Below, in pieces: positions 41,015-52,251 of a stretch of 64,000 nucleotides of DNA (positions within the stretch are counted from its first letter, which is position 1; each line of letters begins with the position of its first letter). A program made the position numbers and the translations under genes. The DNA comes from Hydractinia symbiolongicarpus. Lineage: Eukaryota; Cnidaria; Hydrozoa; Anthoathecata; Hydractiniidae. The notes beneath the pieces were generated by a model that made no database searches, was not told where the DNA came from, and was given only the letters and a program-made list of their open reading frames with translations. Where the stretch lies: NCBI RefSeq assembly GCF_029227915.1, contig NC_079888.1, positions 11,019,001-11,083,000 of the forward strand. Direction: 5' to 3'.

Positions 41015-42452
41015 TTAAAAAGTGTTTCGCGATAAATCGATAAATACAGAAATCGGGAAAGGAAGAAGAAGCACACTTAGCACAAGGCCCTTTATAAATT
41101 TTGTAAATATATGCTCGAACTCTCTGTAAATAACAGGTTTGATAATTGCGATAGAAAATCTATAAAGGTCTTTTAGCTGCAATATTGTGAAATCGGTTGG
41201 CATCGTGATCTTGACCGCTTCGTTATCCCTACAGTAGGTATAGTGCTTGTCTCGGGATTCGATTGTTGGAAAGGCTTGCAGACAGTTCATACAGAAGTGC
41301 ATCTTTGCATGATTCTTTGATGTCTCACTACCCAGGAGCCGTGAGAGATTTTTGATGGCTATATAATGACTCTTTTTATCGTTCGTGAGGAGTAGCAGAT
41401 TAACCTGTTTATCGCGTCCGTTGTGTGTAGATCGACGCAGGATATTGATTGTCTTCCCAGTCACGTACAAGACGTTCACAGCGATGTCGGGGATGTTCTT
41501 TTCAAACTTGGAGATGTCCTTGATGCTTGTGGGAAACTCGATGTCCTGCCAGTTATACTGCTGTATGTAAGGTCTCAGCTTGGTCACGCGTTCTGGATGA
41601 TCACCGATATCCCCATGATGTAGAGCGACGATTATGCTCCATTTGAAGCACTCCTCGTTCGCGGGGTTAATGATAGCCTTTTTGGTGACTATCCACTTGG
41701 GTGCTTTGATATATGAGGAACCCCTTGTTAGTCGTAGCTTATGGAAGTCCACGTCGAGATGCATGATTCGACTGATCGTGAAGCCACCTTTGGGCAGCGC
41801 TGGGTTCTCCACATGCGTTTTGACTTGAGAAAACATCGTATCTAACACCTCGTCCACGACGGTACCCTGAAAGACCGATGTCATGTTGCTATGCAAAACT
41901 TTATCGACTTCGATAAACTCGTTAGTACCCTCCACTGGCTTCTTCCATAAAATCCAGAGGGATGCAGAAACTTCGGAAGGTTCTATGGTGAGCATGCTTA
42001 TGTTCTTGGGGCGTGAAATCTTGGTTCGGCTGATGCTCGTCTTCAGCATGATCCTCCCTTGCCTCTTCTTCGACTTCACCCATCAGAGTCTTTCTTGCCC
42101 CATCATAAAGAGCAAGGATGCGATTTTTTACTGATGCATATATACCTTCCACCGACTTTCTAATACCCTCTGGTACATAGTTCACAAGCCAGTCTTGGCG
42201 TTCAAAGACATTCATGGCTTCGGGTGTGGGGGGGGGGGTCGAGGTTCAATCTTCCTCTTAATAGGACGGGAATTTGGCCATCTCTTGACACTCGAATATA
42301 TCCAAGGCATCTGGTGTAAATGCTCCTGGAGGAGCAGGTTGTTGAGATGCCTCCAGGAGTGCAGCAAGTTCGGCTTTGAGTAGCTTGGAATAGCGCATAA
42401 GTCCACGGGTTCTCGCAATAGCGTGTAATTCTTTCACGGTGTGTGTATTCAT
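41015..42452 (-). pseudogene. Polinton/Maverick-type (virus-like) DNA polymerase relic, copy B (N-terminal part)
   Basis: From 42452 leftward: a SAP/Rho-N-like start (TVKELHAIARTRGLMRYSKL); a linker with WLVNYVPEGIRKSVEGIY; then, after a frameshift, KGGFTISRIMHLDVDFHKLR, TRGSSYIKAPKWIVTKKAII, NEECFKWSIIVALHH, YNWQDIEFPTSIKDISKFEK, a C2-type finger (CMNCLQAF...YTYC), and KPVIYREFEH, where the exonuclease would start. In the exonuclease motif an Asp is expected next to this FE; Arg is seen. The frame ends soon after, with no polymerase domain. Base composition is noticeably more GC-rich than its surroundings. It is a dead fragment independent of copy A. Confidence 0.72.
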
Positions 42453-42476
42453 CTTTATTGTATATAGATTTCAACT

Positions 42477-42776
42477 AAACGTTCTGGGACAGGATTCAAT
42501 TGCGCAATCTCTATTTTTGTTGATGTCAGCATTATTCCCGTTAGTCGCTCTTGCGTATTCGTGGGATTTTATCGGAATCGGATTTGTTTTCAGATTTGAC
42601 GGAATTGGAATTTCGGATTACGGGAATTTGTCTTCGTCGTCCGTCGACTGTCCCAGAACGAACATTTTCTTATCTCTCAAGCCATGTCAGAGATTTGAGC
42701 CAAGAGGAATCGAATCCCCTTCTCTCGCACAAAATGCCAAAGTTATAACCACTAAACTACATTGTCATTGAAAACA
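42477..42776 (-). repeat. tRNA-derived SINE-like sequence plus short inverted repeat
   Basis: On the minus strand from 42773, GTAGTTTAGTGGTTATAAC resembles a tRNA A box/D arm. About 35 bases on, GGGGATTCGATTCCTC resembles a B box/T arm. Folding as a true tRNA is poor, so a SINE head is more likely. Downstream, GTTCTGGGACAG (42480) and its exact complement (about 42648) flank the body, which may mark a separate small element. Confidence 0.45.
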
Positions 42777-43239
42777 GCTAACTATTCTGCTACTACCTAA
42801 TTAATTATCAGTTCTCCTTGAGTGCCTAATTTGCCTGAAAATCTTTCTTGAACTCACCCAAAGTATCACAAAATATTTTTGTAAGATGTTTTAGAAAAGA
42901 CTTGATTTTTAAAAATCTCACGAAAAGGATCATCGATTTATCAAATCTGCAAATTTATTAATTGTGTATTTACCCTTTTTTGTTTCAACCATCCAATAAT
43001 ATTCGACTTGACGATGCTAATATGTATTTATTGCAGAATTATTAGCAATGAACTACTTCATCATTCAAGTGGAGCTCGTTCAGAAGTTCTTATATTGGAA
43101 TCGTCAAGTTTATACATAACAAGATTTGTATTCTTGAAATTTCAGAATTTTCCTGATCAGTCCAATTAAAGTTTAACTGTTATTTTAGAATACTTCATAT
43201 AGCTATGTAAAAACTTTTTATTTATTTATTGAGTTGTAT

Positions 43240-43390
43240 TTTAACATTGCAGGTTAGTTACAATAATAATTGAGAACACTCAATGATTTTTGTTTACCCC
43301 ATAATTCTCCGTTTACAAGGTCTACTTCAAATTTTATAATGTTTTAGGTTAATGGCGGAAATCTTCAAGCCCCTAGGCTTCTTGTTTATT
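43240..43390 (+). repeat. Dispersed repeat, copy 1 (uninterrupted)
   Basis: Contains TTTTAACATTGCAGGTTAGT and ends with GGCGGAAATCTTCAAGCCCC. The same pieces occur in reverse complement at 52252-53280, where a piggyBac-type MITE splits the copy at TTAA. Confidence 0.75.
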
Positions 43391-45552
43391 TATATTTCTC
43401 ATATCGAATCGACTCGCTAAGGAGGGTTTCTGTTGAAAGACATTAACAAATGATCAGGTTAAGCGAGACAAACTTTTTCATGAGGGTTAGCTTTATTGAT
43501 TTATTGATTTATTGATTGAATTATTTGTTCTTTTATAATTGTGATCGCAACTATCTAATTATAATTATAATTGCAACTATTGTAGAGATAGAAATAATTC
43601 TCATCTTTACCATTCTCTCGTCCCTAGGGCTCTTTAAGATGGTTTATCTCAAAGACCTCTTAAGAGTTAATCTCAATAATCGCAGTTTATGAATAGCAGA
43701 AAACCATTTTTCGGTTTTTGATTCAGCAAAAAAGGCAATGTTTTTCTATTTTTATTTTTATTATTATTATTTTTATTATTATTATTATTTTCTTTTTTAA
43801 ATTAACCCATCTCACTATAGAAATGGATAATTTTTGGAAATATTGACAGCTGTCAATTTCACGAATAATGATGTTTTAAAATTAATTTGAAATTCGCGAA
43901 AATGTGGAGATTATCACTAATACATTTTAATATAGTCTGAAACCTCATAACTTGAATCATGACAACTACGTCAAACACAAATGATTTATTTATGGCGCAA
44001 ACTTATAAAAGCTAAATATTCATGTTTATAACCAATCTTAGCATGGCTTTTTGTTTGCACTTTCTTTTATGTCGCAAACATCAAGCAAAAGTCTGTTTTG
44101 TATAATCCTTAATGGAACATTGTGATCACGTAAATACAATATTTTCGGAAAAATTAAACCTCATCGCTTTTATGCATTTCTTATCGCCTTAATTTCTTTC
44201 TTGTTCACAACAATCATAATTTAAACATTCAGCTTGCAAAGTAATTGTTTATTTTTTGACCTGTTTGACTGTGTTGAGGGTAAAGTTTGAGTACTGCCAC
44301 CGAAACCACAGCTTTTAGAACTTGCTTTCCTATCAATTCTATTAAACATGGCTGAAACATGAATATTGCTTTTTACGATTATTTTCGAACATTTTTGCAT
44401 GCAACAATATTGACTAAAGAATATGGCTTTTTGGAAATATTTTTCAATATTGTTTTGCGACGATTAGGGTTAATTTAAACCAGTTTGAATTTATTCACCC
44501 CACAAGAATATTCAACAATGGTTTGACGTAATTTCTTTTGTTGTATAATATTATTACTCTTTCGTCGATATTCTTCAGTGTAAAAGTTGAAACTAATCAA
44601 GAAAAGCAATATTCTTTAAAAAATCACGATTTTCTTCTTGAATATTCGTATTTCTATCCAAAAGGAGATAAAAGGAGATACAAGGAGAATAAGAATCGAT
44701 AATTATGCCATATTAAAACAAATCATAAACCTATCCCTTTTTAGCAGCAATTTTCTGAACATTTGAGAAACTAAAGAAAATGAAGTGTGCGTTCTTCAAT
44801 AAAAAGTCTTCAAAAACATCTTAAAGGAACAAAAGGTATAAATAACAAAAGCTATTTAATCACGTAGAGGAAATGTTACAATAAAACATAATATAGTTAT
44901 GAAATAATTTCTGACTAAGAAGTCAGAACAAGTCAAAGAACTCCACACGTCAAGAGTTAACAGTTAACTAAGAAAAATAACTCTTTTCCCTAAGCCAACT
45001 ATTGTCACCCCTTTCCTTGAATAGAAACCTACCTGCTTCAATTTATTGCAGAAGCAACTAGCCTTTCCATACTCAACAAGTCCCACCTCCTCACACCCCT
45101 TCTTTAACAAGCTTCTCTCTACACAGCAAGCCTCGCCTCCTCAACCAGCTTCCCCTTTCTTTACAAGCCTCCCCCACCTCAACAAGCCTCTCCTTCCTCA
45201 AAAAGACTCCCCTCTTTACAGATAGGTAAATTAGTAAACGGCAAAATTTAACTCGGTAGAACCATGACCGTCTCATCTCCACAGTGACTCCCTCATTTCT
45301 ACCATTTCTAACAGGCTAAATCTATTTTCTATATGGTTTATTTTTTAAGTAAAATTCATGACGTTCTAGCAAAGCCCGTATATACATCGAAACCTTTCCA
45401 TTCAGCTTTAAATATCTATGAAAACTAAATCAGAAGCTTATAAATATTTCATTTAATTATTATTTATTTATCAGAGAAAGTCAGAAACAGAAACTGTTTT
45501 TAGAGAAAGCTATAAAACTTTAAAAACATTGCTGAGAAGACCGAAAATATAA

Positions 45553-45620
<68 letters not shown>

Positions 45621-46526
45621 TAAAGAAAAACATTAAAGATAAAAAGTGTGCTTATTCGAGAGATCGAGATGGAAATGCAACTTTCGTAAAGTTTTAGGTA
45701 AAATTTTTTTGAATCTATGTGATAAGGTAACAGTCGGTTGTGTTTAAACCAGAGATAGTGGCTGTGCGTAGCGAATTCCCGTAGATTCTTTAAGGAAATA
45801 TGGTTGTTTTAGGTATGTAGTTGACTCATAAAATACAGCTCTAAGACGGTCAGTCTCTGACGTAGCACCCTCAGACAGGTTTTACCTTAGTCTTAACTAA
45901 AATTATGCAAGTACTGTGATCTCTACGTTATGCAAACTGTAATGTAAATGTAAATGCTTTACTACGCATTCGTTTTGTGGGTAGAAAAGTGAGGGATGTT
46001 TGAAATTGTAACCACCAAACAAGGTATGATTGTCTAACGCAGGTATTATCTTGATTGAGGGATGAAAAATAGGGTTAATAGTCTTGTCAGACCGGTGATC
46101 ATCTTATAAAGTATCAAATGACCATAAACACATTGAGGGACCCAAATAGGTTCGTCTAAAACATGAATGAATTTACAGAAAATTGCAAATAAGACATAAG
46201 GTAAAATGTGAAATCTTGTTACTGAATGCTGAATCTAAGTTAGATAACAAATACAAGGCATATTTGCAAGTATTAATTCCGCATATTTTTCAATCTTCCT
46301 TAAATTACAACGGTTCTTAATGCTGAAATGCGTAAATAATAAATGTATATGCAAACGTAAATATAAATTCAATTGGAAATAAAAACAAAATGAACATGAG
46401 AAAAAAAAACGCAGTCAAATAATCATACAAGTATTACTGAGTTGTCGGCATTCGCAACAATTAATTCTACAAATTATATGAAAACATAGTAAGCCACAAA
46501 AATACTAGAACTTCCGCATTAATAAT
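43391..46526. other. Non-coding interval with simple repeats
   Basis: AT-rich. Holds ATT-rich runs at about 43755-43795, a C/T-rich degenerate CAAGCCTC-type repeat at 45086-45206, and a 62-bp (TA)n at 45556-45617. No gene supported. Confidence 0.6.
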
Positions 46527-47050
46527 AACCTATAATAACTGTTCATGAGGGCAATACTGGAGAATATTGACCGACGTCAAAGTATTGCCCGAGCTTTCGA
46601 GGGCAATACGTGACAGAGTTCAATATTCGAAGGTATTGCCCGAAATAAACAGTTATTATATGGATTATTATCCGGGTATTGCATTTTACGACAAAAAATA
46701 TAACATTAAAAGCAGGAAGTAGAAACCATGTCTTTATAGAAGCTATGGAACGTACATTCGAACTAAAATTTTTTTTTAAATCGAAAAGCGTGTAAACATT
46801 ACAGGTTTTTATTGTAGCTACAACATAAAATTCTTTAAAAGATAAAAGTAAGTTTCACTTCTGTTTCGCGTTTTGTTTACTTTTTTCCGTGTTTATTTAC
46901 ATTTAATGCTACCATATTTAAACTTTAAACACGGTTGCTATGGTAGCGGGCAATACCGAGGAATACTGCCCGCTATGACGTAAGTTCTAACCAATCACAT
47001 TGCGCAGTTTTTCGAGAATATCGATGCCGCCCTTTTACCCGGGTAATAGC
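46527..47050. mobile_element. MITE-like elements rich in GGGCAATAC/GTATTGCCC
   Basis: Two inverted pairs. TATAATAACTGTT at 46531 and its complement near 46648-46660 bound a ~135-bp hairpin unit. ATTATCCGGGTA near 46667 and TTACCCGGGTAAT near 47035 bound the following ~380 bp. GGGCAATAC or its complement recurs at least six times. No coding capacity; family not recognised. Confidence 0.55.
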
Positions 47051-48296
47051 CACGAGTACCTACTATTGAGTCACTTTCATTTGAATTAATAATGCAATAA
47101 CTTCATTTTTTTTCTATTTTCATCTATGGTTTTTATATTTACTCATTTTTTTTTTTTTGTAAAAAACATTTTACATACTTTATCAAATCTAACAAATCTA
47201 TGCATATTTGTATTTAATATCAACTTGATAGCTAAAAGCGAAAAAAAAGAAGAAAGTAGGATTAAACTACAACCTCAGGCGCGCAAAAACAGCTTTATTT
47301 AATTTTAAGCAGCTACAATAACTGAAGCAATCGACCCTGATTCTTCCCAATTCAACCCTTATTTATTTGCTAGTTCTAATTCATGTTTATTTGTATATTT
47401 TTGTTTTGTTTGATTGTTTGTTTTGTTTTGCTTGTGTTTATTAGCTGTGTGTGTTTTTTGTTTGTTTGTTCGTTTGTTTGTTTGTTTGTTTGTTTGCCTG
47501 CATATGTTAAAAAAATGGTTTATTTATATTATATATATTTTAAACATATTTTATGTACTTTTACTAGTCAGCCACAAAAAAATGATAGATATTATTTGGC
47601 CGCACCTCTAGCTGTAATGTGATAGCTCTAGCTACATCTATTAATTTTACATTTGCGAAATATATTTACATCAAATTTGCATCCATTAATTTATTAAGCA
47701 CATCAGGAATGGCTAAGTCAAAGGGACATCTGCTTAGGAAGAATATACATTATTTATTTGAAAAGATTGATTGAACATGTAATATTTTCACATTTTAATT
47801 TTTTAATGATAAAATAAACAAACGAAAACATTCCAACAATGCAATGTAAAATGGTGAAACGATGTTACTGGAAAGAGTTTTTTCTTCAAGATACTATATT
47901 CAGATTAACCGTGTGAAATAACGTCGGATGTGAATAATAAAAGAATTTATTCTTCTTTATTGCAGGAAGTGGTGCAGTGATAAACGAGGCTTGTTAGCAA
48001 TAACACCAGATATAAAGTTAATAGCCCTTAGTCTGATTTACAACAGTTCTATTACTTAACCTTTGCAGATGTAAATTCGCAAGTATATTTTAGACTTGTG
48101 TGTCTTTTTATCAAGGTAACTCTTTCTATCTTACCTCTTTCTCTGGTAACTGCAAACATCTGTGCAGTACAGGCTATGAAATGTTTTATATCCGTCCCAT
48201 TGCAATATTTACTGTTTATTTGAATATAAGATTGTAATTTTCAATGTCTTATACATTATGTTTAGATCTAAAGCGCTTTTTTTATCAGTTGACACC
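47051..48296. other. Non-coding interval upstream of the RD3-like gene
   Basis: Includes a (TTTG)n tract at 47454-47496. The last part probably holds the promoter and 5' UTR of the downstream gene. TTTTTTTATCAG at about 48278-48290 could be a 5' UTR splice acceptor. Confidence 0.5.
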
Positions 48297-48998
48297 ATGG
48301 TTTCCTTACGGTCTGTCATGGGTGCGAATCGTAAACCACCCGGCCCAATGAAGCCACCGTCGCACGACTTAGTCAGTGATGCGTTAATCTCCGAGCTTCA
48401 ATTCCAAATAAAAGAAAGTGAAGACTTTAAAAAAGAACTTCAGCGGCGTAAAAACGAAGACTTGGGAAGGCCTGATTATTCCTGGCTAATGAATTCTGCG
48501 AAATCAAACCGAATAACGCAAGTCACGCGGATGGAAATTGAAGAAATATCAAAGCTTATAGGCGTAGACTCAGTTAGCACTATAATATCACAATTTCGTG
48601 AACTAATCAACAAAGAAATACCTGTTGATAAACTAGCTTCATATTTAAAATTTGTTTTACATCAACATGTTAATGGGAAGGATAAACCACAAGCAGGAAA
48701 ATATGAAAATTATAAACAGCTAAAAGGACTCCGAGAGGAATACACCGCCCGCAGTAGCAGCGCTGCAACTCTACAGCCTGCGACGATCGATAAACCAAAC
48801 AGACCTTTATCAGCTCCCCTTTCAAATAATCGGAGAATTTTAAAACGTGGTAAGGTGCATCCTGGTGCAGAAAGTGGTAAAAACAAAAATCATTCCTATG
48901 TGATTAAGTTAGAAGATCTTGACGAAAATGAAAATGGTGTCTCTTTATTTATGCCGAACGATGAAGCGCGGAAAGGATACGGAACAACATATGCATAA
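48297..48998 (+). CDS. RD3-like protein (retinal degeneration 3 family)
   Basis: An uninterrupted frame of 234 codons including the stop, from the Met at 48297 (MVSLRSVMGANRKPPGP). It has a good start context (CACCATGG) directly after a possible splice acceptor. An alternative Met at 48258 adds 13 residues. The core ISELQFQIKESEDFKKELQR, PDYSWLMNS, TRMEIEEISKLIG and ISQFRELINKEIPVDKLASY matches the RD3 domain, two helical segments around a conserved DYSWL. In vertebrates RD3 binds and inhibits retinal membrane guanylate cyclase and aids its trafficking. A cyclase-related role here is inferred. The C-terminal ~90 residues are basic then acidic and not conserved to my knowledge. The gene is apparently intact and is surrounded by repeats. 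Confidence 0.82.
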   Translation: MVSLRSVMGANRKPPGPMKPPSHDLVSDALISELQFQIKESEDFKKELQRRKNEDLGRPDYSWLMNSAKSNRITQVTRMEIEEISKLIGVDSVSTIISQFRELINKEIPVDKLASYLKFVLHQHVNGKDKPQAGKYENYKQLKGLREEYTARSSSAATLQPATIDKPNRPLSAPLSNNRRILKRGKVHPGAESGKNKNHSYVIKLEDLDENENGVSLFMPNDEARKGYGTTYA

Positions 48999-49906
48999 TA
49001 CAAAAGATCTATGCAATCTCGTTTGGATATCTCGTATATATCACTAGTAGTAGCAGTAGTAGTAGTAGTACAATGTTTGACAACAGGTTTTTATTGAAAT
49101 TGGCTTAGTTTTGTAAGCGTTCACATTGTTAAACTTGGAGAATTAATTTTTTACCGATGCTGTTATTGCATTGTCAAGAATTCGTCGTGTTCTTTTTGTT
49201 CATTTCTTTTTTATCTCACCTTTCAGACGAAACTAAATGTCATTTATTTACAGTCTTGTAGTTAGCCACCATATTGGTTTTAATTCTTCGACACATCGAG
49301 TTGATTTTTATAAGTAAAAATTATTATTAACTGCACTGTTGTAATCATGTCGTCACATTCCGCTCTGTGGAATTGAGTAAAAAATACTAGGTATATTTCC
49401 AGGACTCAGGAAAACACTGCTTCATACCTGTTTTGTTGGACTTGAGAACAATTGTTTTAAAAAATTAGAATTGTCGGTATGCAAATTTAATATTACCTAT
49501 GACCAATCAACATCCTTCGATCAATCAAACTTGAGAAATTTGTTCACTTTGTTCTAAGACTCTCTAATTAACGCATAATTAGCATAAAAAAGAAGCGGTA
49601 AAGTATTTCAAATGGCGGGAAAAAATATCAAATTTAATTCACTTCTGTGATGTATTTGTTTTCTTGTAATGTTTCTTTCTTATTTACGTTTGTTGTTACT
49701 ACTTTGCAAGTAATAATGATGATAGTTAGGATATAGATGGGCTATAGATGGGCCATGGATGGGCTATAGATGAGATATATTGGACATCTTTATACTCTAC
49801 AATGGTTCCTCGTCCCTATAAAATACAAATAATGTAAAAAAAAATTTTCTTTGAACAACTCTTTAAAATCTCTCTTTGCTCTTTAAAAACAATTAATTTT
49901 GATGTA
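48999..49906. other. Non-coding interval
   Basis: Probable 3' UTR and downstream of the RD3-like gene. Contains a short (TAG)n at about 49045-49070 and repeated GATGGGCTATA units at about 49735-49775. Confidence 0.55.
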
Positions 49907-50672
49907 CAGTTGACTCTTCCCAATTCGAATTCCCACGGGGAAAAATTTGTGTTTTAATTACTTTGTTAATTATAGAGATATTTGAATTATAGAAAGTCTC
50001 TGTAATTTGAGCTTTAAGCTTCAGAGAGTGAAAATTCGAATTACAGAGAGAAATTACGCTAATTTCAAAATCGAGAAAACATAATTCAAGTTTCATTCAG
50101 TCTTTATTTTTATAGTTCACACACAAAAAAACTCTATGTAAAAACTGTTGAATATTTGATTGCTTTGCATTGTAGAGACGATCTTTTTTGACAATACCAT
50201 TTGTCAAAGCCCTGTTTGCACTCTAAAATTCGAATTAGGGAGAGAATCGTGCTGAAGGGACCGAAAAACTGTTCGAATTATAGAAAGTTTCGAATTATAG
50301 AAAGTTTCGAATTAAAGAAATTCGAATTGTAGAAAGTTTCCTATAAAGGCCGTTTCACATTACAGAAATATATTGAATTCAATATATTGGAAATTATTGA
50401 TAACTATTGAAAATTATTGCCTCAATTAATTGACATAATGTGAAACCAACTTTTGAGACACGTTCGAAAAAACATTACGCAATCGCTTTCAATACTTGTC
50501 AAGACTTTTTAATTCAAACACGGTTTGAATTAAAAAATATTGCAAGGGAAATTCTTTTGTTGTGAGAAGACTCAATTGTTCTCCGAACAATAGAAAAATC
50601 GAATCAGCAAAGTATTCGAAATTTGTCTGTCTGAAATAAACAGTAAATGAAACATACGATCGAAGATAAAAG

Positions 50673-51125
50673 ATGGAGCAAAATAACATTTATTATTTTG
50701 AAAGTCAGCCACACGATTTTGCTACGAATGATCAAATACTATTTCCTCAAGCTACGACGCAACAGCAACATGCCGCACATGTCTTCACTCAGAGCTCACC
50801 AAAACCAACCTCGTCAATCTTGAGCCAAAACACACAAATATTCGGTCAGAGCGTGCCACAGCAACTTCAACCTTCACTCAGCCCGTATTTCAAAATCCTG
50901 AAGATGAAACTTCTGCGAAACCTCAGAAGCGAGGAAGAAAAGGCTTGAAACATGAGAAAGTTTGGAGTAGTGGTGAAACTGAACATTTGATAAATTTGTG
51001 GTCACAACACGAAGTTCTATACAAAGTTAGTTGCCCAGGATATATGGACAAAAACAAAAAACAACTGGCACTTGTAGCGATTGCAGCCGAGCTAAATTGT
51101 AGCGAGAGTGAAGTACAAAAGAAGA
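50673..51125 (+). pseudogene. Harbinger MADF/Myb-like protein, N-terminal part
   Basis: Starts MEQNNIYYFESQPHDFATND, continues Gln/Ser/Pro-rich, then shifts frame near 50860. It resumes as RGRKGLKHEKVWSSGETEHL with the helix region ALVAIAAELNCSESEVQKKM, a SANT/MADF-like DNA-binding domain. It is cut off at the internal deletion. It would have bound the element ends. Confidence 0.65.
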
Positions 51126-51341
51126 TGCTGCTGGGCTCATTCGCAGGTATTTGCGGAAACTCTCTTCGTCATACAAACGTAGTTCTTGCACTAAGTTATC
51201 GTAAACACCGATCGATTTTCGTTTTTTCATCCACTCCTTCAACCAAATTCTACGCGTAACCTTAGGTTTGGAAAAGTTTGTCGGAAGTAAAGTTGTAGCA
51301 ATAGTAATCGCAGCAACCGCTTTTCTCTGTTCCTCAGACAT
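51105..51341 (-). pseudogene. Harbinger transposase, N-terminal part
   Basis: From 51341: MSEEQRKAVAAITIATTLLP, then RRIWLKEWMKKRKSIGVYDN and LYDEESFRKYLRMSPA, the typical N-terminal stretch that precedes the DDE domain in PIF/Harbinger transposases. The same region type is seen in the 23.8-kb copy. The catalytic domain has been lost at the deletion junction with the MADF gene. Confidence 0.7.
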
Positions 51342-51612
51342 TTTGAATTACAACAAAATTTAAATGGACATTTAAAGAGACATTTAAAGAGACAATTTGC
51401 AATAATTCGAAATATTTTCCAATATAATGAATTCAATAATTTTCAATTGATATCATTATTCATAAATATATTGCTGTCAATATTTTTCTATATATTGCTG
51501 TAATGTGAAACGGCCTTAAGAGTTTCTTAAGGAAAATTGACGGTTACTAAGCACTTGTTTGAATTATATAAATATTAAAATTATAGAGATTCGAATTAGA
51601 GGGAGTCAACTT

Positions 51613-52251
51613 TATATCACACCCAGTACTCGGTATAGGTTATAGAAACTTGCAAAACACGGTTTGTTTGTTTCATTCATGAAGAGTGAGCCAAGGGCAC
51701 GAATTTTTAGTGCAGAACACTAGTATTTAAAAGTTAGTATTTATAAAAAAATAACACCCGCAAATGTTTACAAACAACTTCGACGTGGTTCGATGTTTCC
51801 CTTTAACGGGAAGCTTAGCTACTCTGAAGCTACATTTAGGATTAAGTTATCATTTATTAGTCAGTGCGGTAACACCCGGGGGCCAGGAAGGGGGACGGCA
51901 AAGGCCCTCCCAAAATTTTTCCTACTAAAAAAAAGAAATAAAGAAAGAATGATCGGATCCTTTCCGTAGATCATTATTATGAAAATCACTGAATGTTTTA
52001 AGGGGCTGGCAGCACATTTTAAAAAGTTCAAATGCGATGCAAATTGTTTAAAAAGGGCTAACACCCTTAAAATTTCTAATGTTTTTAACAATTTTTATAT
52101 TATTGTGGTCGCGTAATATAAATAAACAATGCAGTTTTTCTAAATTACAAAAATATCGAAACATTCATCGTGATTTTTACCATTTAACCATGAAATCGTT
52201 GACGTCTGAAAGGGCATTTTCCGACAATCTAGAGATGTAAAATTTAACAAA
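51613..52251. other. Non-coding interval
   Basis: No supported gene. A GC-rich patch (about 51870-51900) lies in otherwise AT-rich DNA. Confidence 0.5.

Larger units (their letters stand above)
50347..51516. mobile_element. Internally deleted PIF/Harbinger element with TAA target duplication
   Basis: Terminal inverted repeats AGGCCGTTTCACATTACAG match exactly at both ends and are flanked by TAA (50344-50346 and 51517-51519), the 3-bp target expected of Harbinger. The body holds the starts of the two convergent Harbinger genes joined by a deletion near 51125. It is inserted in the pogo-like element. Confidence 0.88.
49907..51612. mobile_element. pogo/Tigger-like non-autonomous element, interrupted by a Harbinger insertion
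   Basis: The left end CAGTTGACTCTTCCCAATTC follows TA (49905-49906). The right end, read as complement, is AGTTGACTCCCTCTAATTC, followed by TTATA. Inside, GAATTAYAGA-type units recur (50000-50340 and 51560-51600). CAGTTGACTC-type ends with TA targets suggest a pogo-like MITE. With the 1,170-bp insertion removed the element would be about 530 bp. It has no coding sequence of its own. Confidence 0.65.

Noticed and set aside
42697-42776. Functional tRNA gene on the minus strand
   Set aside because: A- and B-box-like parts are present but the acceptor and T stems pair poorly; a SINE head fits better.
47383-47622. Cys/Phe/Val-rich hydrophobic frame
   Set aside because: Produced by the (TTTG)n repeat.
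51861-52091. 76-codon minus-strand frame
   Set aside because: Low-complexity hydrophobic composition and no context.
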